Assembly: GCA_947470185.1 (NCBI GenBank)
Contig: CANIRZ010000012.1
Location: forward strand, 1 to 45,838
DNA length: 45,838 nucleotides
Direction: 5' to 3'
From: Sphingomonadales bacterium
Lineage (GTDB): Bacteria > Pseudomonadota > Alphaproteobacteria > Sphingomonadales > Sphingomonadaceae
The position numbers and the translations under genes were made by a program. Within the stretch, counting starts at the first letter, position 1, and each line of letters begins with the position of its first letter. This document shows, piece by piece, positions 8,357 through 16,890 of this stretch. A model generated the notes under the pieces. That model had not been told where the DNA came from. It made no database searches and was given only the letters and a program-made list of their open reading frames with translations.

Positions 8357-10621
8357 CTAGCCGGCTTTAGCGATAAAGTTTTTAATTGCGATTGTTGCAT
8401 GTTGGAAGGCCAGAACGGACTCGGCTCCCTCATTGAGATTGACGCCACGAGGATTTATTCCGTCATGGCTGGTACCAGATACCGGATCGGCAACCGCGAC
8501 CCCGCGGTCATTGGCACCTAGAAACCAATCATAAGCGTGTGTTGCCTGCGTCAGCCAGCTTAAATCCCCGGTTAGATCATATGCCGCCGAGGCAGCATCA
8601 ATGGCTGCCCAAATTTCTACAGGCTGTTGATCGAAGGGATTTGGCTTTACATATGGCCTTCCAAAACTGCTCGAGCCAACAGGGCGGAAATGGCCGCCAG
8701 GTGCTTTTTGCATATTGCTGATCCAGCGTAATGTTTCGATCCCGCAATCGCGGATATCAGGGCGATCCAAACGCATCCCGGCGCGGATCATCGCTTCCGA
8801 AAGTCGGCAATTATCATAAGCCAAGACGTCTTCAAACCATGTCCAATCTTTCCTGCTGGACATATTGAAAAGCGATAACATCTGCTCAGCGCCATTGCTT
8901 AGTATGGACAATGATACCTTGTGCCGATTGTCCATTTCTAAGACATCATCTGCACCAAGCATTGCAAAGGCGATAGCGCGCGGCGATCCAAATGTTTCTG
9001 CAGACGACGAAGTCCGGTCGAACAAGCCGAGTGCCCAATGCCGAAGTCCAGCGGACGGTGCCCAACGCACGGTCGAACCCAGTGCCCATAATGTGCGCCC
9101 GCAGCTATCCTCTGATCCTATTTCTTCAAGCCAGTTTCGCCCGAAATCCATGAAATTTCTAAATTCGCGGCGGTCTTCGTTCCAGGCGCTTTGAACAAAT
9201 GCGGCAAAGTTAGTAGCCAATTGACGTAATGGTGCAGATTGACCGTTGAGCCTGTTGGTTAGCATCAACGCCCGGGCATTATCGTCGACGCAATATCCAT
9301 GCGCTCGGTCAGGAACATTGCTAATGCTATGCTGCAATATTCCAGTATCATCGCAGATTCTTAGCAGGCCTTGAGTGCCGACAGCCGCAGGTATTGGCGC
9401 CGTTTTTATAGAGACCCGCACCGCATTCATTACATCTAGACAACGCCCGGCAAAAGCCGGCCAAATCATATCTCGATTGCGATTGTAAGCACGTTGCTGA
9501 ACATCCAAAAGTCTGTCTGGGTCGTTGAAAAGGCCGATAACTTCGGTTGCGATTGCTGGGCTGTCATTGAACGGTACAATGATACCATGGTTATCGGAAA
9601 GCAGCTCAACAGCATGAACATAGGGGGTCGAGACGACCGCTTTCCCAAGTGCTAATGCATAGGATAATGTCCCTGACGTCGATTGGTCGACCCCAGTATA
9701 TGGCGTAACATACACATCCGTTGCTTCAATAAGGTCAAGTAGCGTTTCTGTTTCAAGAAATGCGTCCAGCCAATGGAGATGTTGCTCAACGCCCAGCGAC
9801 GCCGCCAGTGCTTTAAGGCTTTCTCTGTAAGATTCGCCTTCCACTGCAAGCAAATTGGGGTGCGTCGCGCCCGCGATGCAGTAAAGTAAATTTGGATATT
9901 TCGCTGTGATGGCGGGCATAGCTGCGATCACTGCTTCAATTCCCTTACCCGGCGAAAGAAGCCCAAATGTTAACAGGACGTCCCGACCTTCAAACCCAAG
10001 TTTTGACTTGAATTCTTCGGATCGGCCAAAGGGCCTATCTGGAACTCCGTGCGGAATAAGGACTATTTGCGCGCTATCGGCGCCGTAAATGCTGCCAAGC
10101 AAGTCGCGCGATCGTTCCGACATAATGACCAGCTTGCTGGCATGCGCAATTAATCTACGCATCACCCGCATTTGGTCGGGGTTAGGGTTGGCCAACACGG
10201 TATGCAATGTAATGATCAGAGGCGCCGCGATCCGATCGATTAATTCCAGAACCATATCGCCAGCTGGTCCGCCAAATAGGCCAAATTCATGTTGGAGCCA
10301 CACAACATCTGCGCCGCTCGTATCGATTTGTTGCGCGGCGTTGATATAACTCTGGGGATCGCTCTCCGTTATCGTTGTGCTGACCGAAGCGTCGAACGCA
10401 ATTGCGGAGGGCGCGGGGGTCATTGCGTAAACGTCTATCTGCAGATCAGGCTGAGCGACCCTGAGCGAGGCATGAATGTCGGCAGTAAACGTCGCAATGC
10501 CACATCTGCGCGGTGTAAAACCGCCGATAAGTGCCAGGATATTCGATTTAGCAGCTGTTTTCGTTGCAAGGACAGACTTAATCTCATCTGTAAACGTCGC
10601 ACGCTCGATAAATTCCAGCAC
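8357..10621 (-). CDS. Two-domain glycosyltransferase (GT-B, family 4-like) with C-terminal alpha-helical glycosidase-like domain
   Basis: About 754 aa. The N-terminal half is a GT-B transferase: GGFTPRRCGIATFTADI near the start, a donor-side segment LLTFGLLSPGKGIEAVIAAMP, and an acceptor/E-loop region VYVTPYTGVDQSTSGTLSYALALGKAVVSTPY. The C-terminal half (from about RAHGYCVDDNARALML) has the repeated Trp/Gly-rich pattern of an (alpha/alpha)6-type domain. Glycosyltransferases of this form often neighbour GH130 genes, suggesting synthesis and turnover of a mannoside-like glycan; the substrate is unknown. The longest frame starts at ATG 10729 without a Shine-Dalgarno. GTG at 10621 has AAGGG six bases upstream and sits well downstream of a candidate EcfG promoter, so I prefer it. 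The stop is TAG, in frame with the GH130 gene. Confidence 0.82.
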   Translation of the reverse strand: MLEFIERATFTDEIKSVLATKTAAKSNILALIGGFTPRRCGIATFTADIHASLRVAQPDLQIDVYAMTPAPSAIAFDASVSTTITESDPQSYINAAQQIDTSGADVVWLQHEFGLFGGPAGDMVLELIDRIAAPLIITLHTVLANPNPDQMRVMRRLIAHASKLVIMSERSRDLLGSIYGADSAQIVLIPHGVPDRPFGRSEEFKSKLGFEGRDVLLTFGLLSPGKGIEAVIAAMPAITAKYPNLLYCIAGATHPNLLAVEGESYRESLKALAASLGVEQHLHWLDAFLETETLLDLIEATDVYVTPYTGVDQSTSGTLSYALALGKAVVSTPYVHAVELLSDNHGIIVPFNDSPAIATEVIGLFNDPDRLLDVQQRAYNRNRDMIWPAFAGRCLDVMNAVRVSIKTAPIPAAVGTQGLLRICDDTGILQHSISNVPDRAHGYCVDDNARALMLTNRLNGQSAPLRQLATNFAAFVQSAWNEDRREFRNFMDFGRNWLEEIGSEDSCGRTLWALGSTVRWAPSAGLRHWALGLFDRTSSSAETFGSPRAIAFAMLGADDVLEMDNRHKVSLSILSNGAEQMLSLFNMSSRKDWTWFEDVLAYDNCRLSEAMIRAGMRLDRPDIRDCGIETLRWISNMQKAPGGHFRPVGSSSFGRPYVKPNPFDQQPVEIWAAIDAASAAYDLTGDLSWLTQATHAYDWFLGANDRGVAVADPVSGTSHDGINPRGVNLNEGAESVLAFQHATIAIKNFIAKAG

Positions 10622-10746
10622 AGAAAACCCTTCTATAATTTCAAAACACCCCGATAATGCGTGGATGTTGGAGAGAGCCAAGGGCCATTGTATCGGAGTA
10701 ATGTTATCGAGCGCGACACTGGTTCGCATCGCGCTATCGGAACAAG

Positions 10747-10772
10747 AACGGCTGTTACCGCTTTTATGTTCC
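10747..10772 (-). promoter_or_regulatory. Candidate EcfG (general stress response) promoter for the glycosyltransferase-GH130 operon
   Basis: On the minus strand GGAAC (10772-10768) is followed after exactly 17 bases by CGTT (10750-10747). This matches the GGAAC-N16/17-CGTT consensus of the alphaproteobacterial general stress sigma factor EcfG. A start site about 6-7 bases downstream (near 10741) would give a leader of roughly 120 bases to GTG 10621. Motif match seen directly; function inferred. Confidence 0.55.
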
Positions 10773-10945
10773 TGAAAATGTTTATCGACAATCCACTGCT
10801 CACCGCCATCCGAAACGCCACTTGCTTGAAATCCTGTTCATACGTGGTCGCAATGATCGAACTTCTTCACTGAGGTATCAGGAACCAGGCCGTTATAAGC
10901 CCATTATGACGCTCGGGTTAACGCAGTTTTCAAGGACAATTGCCA

Positions 10946-11719
10946 ATGCTTGCCTCCTCTCCCAACGCACATTCAAACCGGAAAGAAGCTGTTATCTATC
11001 GCATGGCGTTAGCGGACCATGTCTGCCCTTATGGGTTAAAGGCGCTGGATCTTCTGAAGCGAAAGGGCTTCACCGTCGATGATCGCTTGCTGACAACGCG
11101 AGAGGAGGTAGACGCTTTCAAAGCAAAGCACGGGGTGGAGACGACGCCGCAAATCTTCATAGACGGCAGCCGCATCGGCGGTCACGATGACCTACGGCGT
11201 CACTTGGGTCTAAAGGTTGCTGACCCAAAGGCTACTTCGTACCTGGCTGTCATCGCGCTCTTCTGCATGGCGGGCCTTATGGCAGTTGCAGCAAGCTATG
11301 CCGTCTATGGCTCGCCCTTTACCATACGCGCTGGCGAGTGGTTTATTGCCTTTAGCATGTCCATTCTTGCTATGCTCAAACTCCAGAATGTCGACAAATT
11401 TGCGACCATGTTCTTGGGCTATGACCTGCTTGCACGTCGATGGGTGCCCTATGGACGTATATACCCGTTTGCCGAGGGGGTAGCAGGGGTGTTGATGATC
11501 GCCGGCGCGCTCAACTGGCTATCGATTCCCATCGCCTTGTTCATCGGCACTATCGGCGCGGTATCCGTGTTCAAAGCCGTATATATCGACAAACGTGCAA
11601 TCAAATGCGCCTGCGTTGGCGGCGACAGTAACGTGCCGCTTGGATTTGTGTCGCTGACGGAGAACCTGATGATGATATCGATGGCCCTGTGGATGTGGTT
11701 TGCCCCCAGCCATCAATGA
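10946..11719 (+). CDS. Glutaredoxin-MauE fusion membrane protein
   Basis: Two domains in 257 aa. Residues about 12-85 are glutaredoxin-like, with the active site CPYG (27-30), a cis-Pro TTPQIFIDG segment and the glutathione-site GG (RIGGHDDL). The second Cys of the classical CPYC is replaced by Gly, so it would act as a monothiol enzyme. From about residue 95 there are four membrane segments of the MauE/DoxX-like type, ending with a CAC motif (KCACVGGDSN) on a loop. MauE-like domains are linked to disulfide formation or electron transfer in the envelope; the exact substrate is unknown. I chose ATG 10946 because AAGGA (10932-10936) lies nine bases upstream; a TTG at 10940 is too close. Divergent from the glycosyltransferase operon. 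Confidence 0.8.
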   Translation: MLASSPNAHSNRKEAVIYRMALADHVCPYGLKALDLLKRKGFTVDDRLLTTREEVDAFKAKHGVETTPQIFIDGSRIGGHDDLRRHLGLKVADPKATSYLAVIALFCMAGLMAVAASYAVYGSPFTIRAGEWFIAFSMSILAMLKLQNVDKFATMFLGYDLLARRWVPYGRIYPFAEGVAGVLMIAGALNWLSIPIALFIGTIGAVSVFKAVYIDKRAIKCACVGGDSNVPLGFVSLTENLMMISMALWMWFAPSHQ

Positions 11720-11840
11720 ATGCCGTGCATCAGATAAGGATACGAGGCCAGGACTGCAGCGCACCCATGGAGCGAACATTTGGTCCGCCCCACAGATGTT
11801 TAGCAACTGACCGAGAACCCAAAGTCTCTACCGGCCGATT

Positions 11841-12515
11841 TTAAAGCAACTCAAGCAACTTGCGCGCCGCTTCTTCGGATGAAGCCGGGTTTTGGCCTGT
11901 CACCAGCTTGCCGTCAGTAACCACGAAAGACGACCAATCCGGACCCTTTTGATAATTGCCGCCATTGGCTTTCAACATATCTTCGACAAGGAAGGGCACC
12001 ACGTCAGTCAGGCCAACGCCTTCCTCTTCGCTGTTCGTAAAACCCGTCACATTCTTGCCGGATACCAACGGGTCGCCGCCCGCACCCTTTGTATGCTTGA
12101 ACACGGCGGGCGCATGGCAGACGGCACCAATCGGACGGTCGCTGGACGCGAAGGTTTCTATCAGCCTTATGCTATCGGCATCTTCCGCCAAGTCCCATAA
12201 TGGTCCATGTCCGCCAGGGAAAAATATTGCATCAAACCCGTCTGGCGACACGGTTGCCAGCACGGCTGTATGCGCAAGTTCGTCTTGTGCGGCTTGGTCA
12301 TCATTGAAACGCTTTGTAGCATCCGTCAGCGCACTTTCGGCTGCACTATTTGGATCAAGCGGGGGTTGGTCACCCTTGGGCGAGGCAAGCGTCAATTCGG
12401 CGCCTGCATCCTTGAACACATAATAAGGCGCGGCAAACTCCTCGAGCCAGAAGCCGGTCTTTTTCCCAGTGCCGCCAAGTCTGTCATGCGATGTCAAAAC
12501 GATGAGAATTTTCAT
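11841..12515 (-). CDS. DJ-1/PfpI (Hsp31-like) family protein
   Basis: Class I glutamine amidotransferase-like fold, 224 aa. The nucleophile elbow AVCHAPAVF gives Cys133-His134, an acidic residue (Glu25 or Glu26 in GFWLEEFAAP) is in the usual place, and the PGGHGPLWDL loop (100-109) is conserved. Members of this branch act as Hsp31-like chaperones, glyoxalase III or protein/nucleotide deglycases; the specific activity cannot be chosen from sequence. A longer frame reaches 12548, but ATG 12515 has a clear AAGGAAA ribosome-binding site and begins MKILIVLTSHD as family members do. It lies 81 bases after the nitronate monooxygenase gene on the same strand, so it may have its own promoter. Confidence 0.88.
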   Translation of the reverse strand: MKILIVLTSHDRLGGTGKKTGFWLEEFAAPYYVFKDAGAELTLASPKGDQPPLDPNSAAESALTDATKRFNDDQAAQDELAHTAVLATVSPDGFDAIFFPGGHGPLWDLAEDADSIRLIETFASSDRPIGAVCHAPAVFKHTKGAGGDPLVSGKNVTGFTNSEEEGVGLTDVVPFLVEDMLKANGGNYQKGPDWSSFVVTDGKLVTGQNPASSEEAARKLLELL

Positions 12516-12596
12516 GTGGGTTTCCTTTTTTGGCGCAGAGGGCACCAAGACGGGGGTTTAAGTGATAGAATGGGACAAAGTTCCCGTTGTTCGCGT

Positions 12597-13664
12597 TTAA
12601 GTAACCGTTGCAGTCGGCACGGTTGCCTCTTGCCATAAAAGGTTCACGAGCGCGGCTGCCGTCATAGGTCGAAGGAGTGGGCCACCTTGGCCAGCCCATT
12701 GCGCGCCATATCCGCTTTCACCCAAAGCTTTCGCTGCAGCATTCAATGCCTTTCCTGCATCATAAGCGAACGGATAAGCTGGAATGTCCGCAGGTGCGCC
12801 CGCCTCCCCCCAATTGGTAAATGCATTTGCCAAACAACGCGCAGGTCGCCCTGAGATAGCCGCAGTCATAATTGTGTGTTTGGCCCCTGCCCCCGCCAGT
12901 GCCGCCCGATAAGCTTCATCAGCATTGCTTTCGGGACAGGCTATAAATGCTGTCCCAAGCTGTGCCGCAACTGCGCCGAGGGCGCGCACAGCATTGATGC
13001 CAGCACCGTCCATGATGCCGCCTGCCGCGATGACAGGCAGACGCGACTGCTTCACCAACAAATGGGTTAATGCAAATGTGCCAAGGCGTTCGTCAGGCGC
13101 GGCCGGGTTGAATATTCCGCGATGTCCACCTGCCTCCCACCCTTGGGCAATCACAATGTCGATACCTGCATCCGCGACTGCATGCGCCTCGGCCAAGCTC
13201 GTCGCAGTTGCCATTAAAACGCAACCAGCCTGCCGCAGCGCCTGAATATGGTCTGCGCCGGGCAGCCCAAAGTGGAAGCTCACAATCTTTGGCCTAACTT
13301 CGAGCACCAGCGAGAGCATTTCGTCATCCACAGCAAAGCTTTTGTAAATCTTACGCAAGGTCGCTGGCGGCTCAGCTCCATGAATTTGGAACAGCGGCCG
13401 TAATGCGCTCAACCAATTTTGCGCCCGCGCTTCATCCGCTTTGGGTTCAGCATGGACAAACAGATTAACATTAAAAGGGCGGCCGGTTAGTGCGCGGGTT
13501 TCGGTTATCATGGAGCGCGCGCCCGCAACGTCCGTGGCGCCAATGGCAATCGAACCAAGCCCTCCCGCATTGGACACCGCGGCTGCCATCGTGGGGGTGG
13601 AAATGCCAGCCATAGGGGCTTGCACAATCGGTATGGTTATTCCGAGCCTTTGTAAGGTCGTCAT
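12597..13664 (-). CDS. Nitronate monooxygenase family FMN enzyme
   Basis: FMN-dependent TIM-barrel oxidoreductase, 355 aa, of the 2-nitropropane dioxygenase/nitronate monooxygenase family, which oxidises nitronates such as propionate 3-nitronate. Visible motifs are QAPMAGISTPTMAAAVSNAGGLGSIA spread over about residues 14-39 (FMN phosphate end), SFHFGLP, the AQGWEAGGHRG loop containing the catalytic-type His region, and AAGGIMDG followed by GAVAAQLGTAF. The open frame extends to 13883, but the upstream 73 residues are unlike the family; ATG 13664 (MTTLQRLGITIPIVQAPMAG) is the proper start. Only ten bases separate it from the galM stop codon, so the two are cotranscribed. Substrate is inferred from family only. 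Confidence 0.9.
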   Translation of the reverse strand: MTTLQRLGITIPIVQAPMAGISTPTMAAAVSNAGGLGSIAIGATDVAGARSMITETRALTGRPFNVNLFVHAEPKADEARAQNWLSALRPLFQIHGAEPPATLRKIYKSFAVDDEMLSLVLEVRPKIVSFHFGLPGADHIQALRQAGCVLMATATSLAEAHAVADAGIDIVIAQGWEAGGHRGIFNPAAPDERLGTFALTHLLVKQSRLPVIAAGGIMDGAGINAVRALGAVAAQLGTAFIACPESNADEAYRAALAGAGAKHTIMTAAISGRPARCLANAFTNWGEAGAPADIPAYPFAYDAGKALNAAAKALGESGYGAQWAGQGGPLLRPMTAAALVNLLWQEATVPTATVT

Positions 13665-13674
13665 GAGAGCATGA

Positions 13675-14757
13675 TCACGCACCCGCTGTTGTGCCAAACT
13701 GCCACACGATGACATTCTCGTAAACATCCCCTGGGTGCAGTGCAACCGATGCAAAGGATGGCTGGTTGGGCGCGTCTGGAAACATTTGTGGCTCCAGTGC
13801 AATGGCATCGCCGATGTGATAACTTTTACCAGCCTTGCCCGTGGTTGAACCATCAAAAAAGTTACTTGCGTAAAATTGCACACCGGGCTGGTTCGATAGC
13901 AACGTCATCGTCCGTCCCGAATATGGATCTTTCAATTCAGCCAGAATTCTAGGTTCTAAGGCGACGACCTCATCGATGATCCAATGATGATCATAGCCGC
14001 GCCCGAGCCTTAATTGTGCGTCAGCAAAATCGCGGACATGATCACGGATTGGCTTAGGCGTCCGAAAATCAAACACGCTGCCCGCGACGCTCCGGCGCTC
14101 TCCGGTTGGAATAAGGCCACTGTCTACCGGCAAATAATGCTCTGCCTGTATTGTCAGAAGATGGTCCATCGCATCATGCGCCGCGCCCTCACCGCTCAAG
14201 TGCCAATATGCATGATTGGTCAGATTAACGCACGTGGGGGCATCAGTCGTCGCGCGATAGGTTACCGAAAGCGCGTTATCTGCGCTCAACTGATAGGTTG
14301 CGGTCACGTTCAAATTGCCGGGATAGCCTTGATCGCCATGGAGGCTAAAATGCCGCAGCGTGACCGACAACGCGGCCGCGTCGCACGTCGTCACTGTCCA
14401 GTTCGCCTTATCAAATCCCACATCGCCGCCATGCAATGAATTGGTGCCATCATTGGCAGGAACAATATATTCTTCGTCGTCTAGAGTGAAGCGCGCGTGC
14501 GCAATCCGGTTGGCAACGCGCCCAATGGTGGCCCCGTAAAAATGCGGCTGGGCAACATACTCATCCAGCGTTGCATAACCAGTGGTTACATCTGCAAACC
14601 GACCTTGCGCATCGGGTACGCAAACGGACTGAATGGAGGCGCCATAGCTGATAATTTTAACCGACATACCATTGGCGTTTGTTAAGGTGACCGCTTCCAC
14701 AGTTTCGCCGTTGGCAAGTGTGCCGAAAATTTCTGTCTTCAGCCCTGACCGATCCAA
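13675..14757 (-). CDS. galM: Aldose 1-epimerase (galactose mutarotase)
   Basis: Interconverts alpha and beta anomers of galactose/glucose and related sugars. About 360 aa of galactose mutarotase fold. Catalytic residues are visible: the acid His in LTNHAYWHL and the base Glu in ALEPQMFPDAPNQPS, plus the sugar-binding block GRVANRIAHARFTLD and the following NDGTNSLHGG. The open frame begins at 14820 but the first 21 residues are not family-like. TTG 14757 has AAGGGGA six bases upstream and starts LDRSGLKTEIFG, so I take it as the start. It sits between xpaC-like and nitronate monooxygenase genes on the same strand with short gaps. There is no secretion signal in this version, so it should be cytoplasmic. 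Confidence 0.9.
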   Translation of the reverse strand: MDRSGLKTEIFGTLANGETVEAVTLTNANGMSVKIISYGASIQSVCVPDAQGRFADVTTGYATLDEYVAQPHFYGATIGRVANRIAHARFTLDDEEYIVPANDGTNSLHGGDVGFDKANWTVTTCDAAALSVTLRHFSLHGDQGYPGNLNVTATYQLSADNALSVTYRATTDAPTCVNLTNHAYWHLSGEGAAHDAMDHLLTIQAEHYLPVDSGLIPTGERRSVAGSVFDFRTPKPIRDHVRDFADAQLRLGRGYDHHWIIDEVVALEPRILAELKDPYSGRTMTLLSNQPGVQFYASNFFDGSTTGKAGKSYHIGDAIALEPQMFPDAPNQPSFASVALHPGDVYENVIVWQFGTTAGA

Positions 14758-14847
14758 AAGCTGTCCCCTTTTCCTATGATATGATCGATCGGACGAAGCG
14801 ACCGATAGAGGCAACGGCACAACCGTTGGTGGCGAATAGTATTTAGC

Positions 14848-15573
14848 TTAAACCACGCGCCCGCTTGCATCCGGATCATCGTAGCGCATTTCCAGGTAGC
14901 GGCCACGCACTGCTAGTTTATCCAGTTCCCCCCGCGAAATCTGCCCGGTCATAGTTTCAATTTCACGGTCGATGGTTTTAAGTCCGTCAACGAGCTGCTG
15001 TACTGGCGTTTTACCCGCATATTCCTTGTTTTTCAGGCTGTCGGGAATTTTCTTATAGCCGTTGATCAGCTCAGGCAGATGCTCCCCCACCAGCTTGCGC
15101 ACTTCGCGCGCCGCGGGGTCGTTTTCGTCTAATGTCTGCAACTGCGGCGCAAGCTGGTCCAGCCGTAAACCGATGTCCTGCATCAACGTTACCGCTGGCG
15201 CTGGCAAAGCGGGTCGCTGTGCCTCAAGCCAGATTTCGGTCTTGCCGGCTAAAGTCGCGAGATCGGTTTGGCGCAGGCTTTCGATCGTCGGCATTGGCAT
15301 TTCGGGATAGCGCATCATGAGATAAGCAGCGGCAGCGCCAACAATCACGGTGATCATCACACCCCAAAAGCCAATGCCGTCGATGATTGCACCGACAATT
15401 CCGGCACCGATCATAACGGCGCCGACCGCGATCACGGCCTTGCTGAGTTTCCCCCAGTAATGCGCTCGGCGCAGCGCCTGCGACTTCGAGCCTATGGGCG
15501 TCATCCGCACTTTGCGCAGCGATCGTGCCGCTGCGGTTAGTGTTTCATTTGCGTTGGATGCTGGATTGTTCAT
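14848..15573 (-). CDS. XpaC-like membrane protein
   Basis: 241 aa. Two closely spaced membrane segments (about residues 47-90) follow a basic N-terminus, and a long charged helical domain follows. This layout and its position 25 bases after a TelA family gene match the XpaC family (named for 5-bromo-4-chloroindolyl phosphate hydrolysis in Bacillus), whose genes are routinely adjacent to telA. The biochemical role of XpaC is not established; the pair is associated with tolerance to tellurite and some cell-envelope agents. Operon with telA is strongly suggested by spacing. Function is by association. Confidence 0.75.
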   Translation of the reverse strand: MNNPASNANETLTAAARSLRKVRMTPIGSKSQALRRAHYWGKLSKAVIAVGAVMIGAGIVGAIIDGIGFWGVMITVIVGAAAAYLMMRYPEMPMPTIESLRQTDLATLAGKTEIWLEAQRPALPAPAVTLMQDIGLRLDQLAPQLQTLDENDPAAREVRKLVGEHLPELINGYKKIPDSLKNKEYAGKTPVQQLVDGLKTIDREIETMTGQISRGELDKLAVRGRYLEMRYDDPDASGRVV

Positions 15574-15598
15574 ATTTTACCTTGTACGACGAAGACGC

Positions 15599-16807
15599 TC
15601 ACGCCTCCAACGCCGCGAGCAAACCGCTGCCCTGCGTTGCCTCGACCGCTTGGGCCTGACCTTCGGCGCGGGCAATATAGCCTTTGGACTTTTCGACTTC
15701 CTTCTCGAGCGCTTCGGACGTCTGCTTCATGCTGTCCAACGCCTTCAACTTGAACGTGTCGATGGCGTCCATAGTGTCGTAAATATTCTGGAACGCGCGG
15801 CTTAAGGTTTCCAAAGGAATAGTCGCGCCCGCCGCCTGTTCATGAATTCGCGCAGTATTGTCGCGCAGCAACTGGCCGGTGCTGTCGATGATGTTGGCGG
15901 TCGTGGTGTTCAGCGCCGTAATCTGGTCCAGCACAAGCTTTTGATTGGTCATAGCCTGCGCGACGGTCACAGCTGTTCGCAACGCACCAACGGTCGTTGT
16001 CGATGCGCGGTCCACGCCCTTGACCAACTCGACATTGTTCTTCTTCACCAGATCAAGCGCGAGATAGCCTTGAACTGTCACCGCCATTTGCGTCAGCAAA
16101 TCCTGCGTGCGCTGGCGCACATAAAATAAAGCGCTTTCCTTAATTGCCCGCGATTTTGCCGGGTCGGACAGCTCAAGTTCGCCGGCCTTGTCCTCAAGCT
16201 TTGTATCAAGCTGCTTGGACATTATAATCATCTGTTCAAGCTTGCCCATCGCAACCCACAGATTTTGCCGTTCCACATCAATCGCGGCGTTATCCATCAA
16301 TAGCTCATCTTTGCCATTGCCAAGCCGACCGAGGATCGATCCGATATGCGTTTGCGAACTTTGGTAGCTGTCGAAATAATTACGCAATTTGTTGCCAAAG
16401 GGAATGATGCCAAACAGCTTCTGCTTGGTCATAAGATTACCCTTTTTTGAAGGGTCGAGATCTTCGACAACGCGGCGCAATTCGGCAAGGTCCGCGCCAA
16501 CACCAGAGTCGGCATCCATCCGGCGGATAGGTTTATCCAAGAAGCGGTTCGACTGTGCCGATGCTTCCATAATCTCCTTGCGGCCCATATTTGTTAATTG
16601 GTCGACCCGCTTGCCAAATTCAGGGCTGTTAACGTCCTGTGCGACCAAATCGGCGACATAAGCCTCTACACGCTGCGCAAGCTTGCTTTGTTGCTCCTCG
16701 GTCACGGGAACCAACCCCATTGCCTGTTGCGGGGCAACGGTGGGCACGGGATCTGGCGGGGTAAGCTTCAGCTCTTGAAATGTCTGGGTTACGGTTTCAG
16801 TCGACAT
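15599..16807 (-). CDS. TelA-like toxic anion resistance family protein
   Basis: 402 aa, almost entirely alpha-helical and charged, with long predicted coiled-coil stretches and no membrane segment or signal. Blocks such as SGVGADLAELRRVVEDLDPS, LFGIIPFGNKLRNYFDSYQSS and a Q/E-rich helical centre are typical of the TelA family (KlaA in plasmid RK2), linked to tellurite and other anion or envelope-stress tolerance without a known mechanism. ATG 16807 is preceded by AGGGA at good spacing; a TTG six bases upstream is not supported. First gene of a probable telA-xpaC-galM-nitronate monooxygenase unit. No tellurite reductase or terB/terD genes are seen here. Confidence 0.85.
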   Translation of the reverse strand: MSTETVTQTFQELKLTPPDPVPTVAPQQAMGLVPVTEEQQSKLAQRVEAYVADLVAQDVNSPEFGKRVDQLTNMGRKEIMEASAQSNRFLDKPIRRMDADSGVGADLAELRRVVEDLDPSKKGNLMTKQKLFGIIPFGNKLRNYFDSYQSSQTHIGSILGRLGNGKDELLMDNAAIDVERQNLWVAMGKLEQMIIMSKQLDTKLEDKAGELELSDPAKSRAIKESALFYVRQRTQDLLTQMAVTVQGYLALDLVKKNNVELVKGVDRASTTTVGALRTAVTVAQAMTNQKLVLDQITALNTTTANIIDSTGQLLRDNTARIHEQAAGATIPLETLSRAFQNIYDTMDAIDTFKLKALDSMKQTSEALEKEVEKSKGYIARAEGQAQAVEATQGSGLLAALEA

Positions 16808-16890
16808 GGCCAAAAATCCCTCAGTCCTTAAATATTACAACAGATGGAACCAGTGCCCGACCATTTCAAGCACTTCTATCCCCAACTGTA

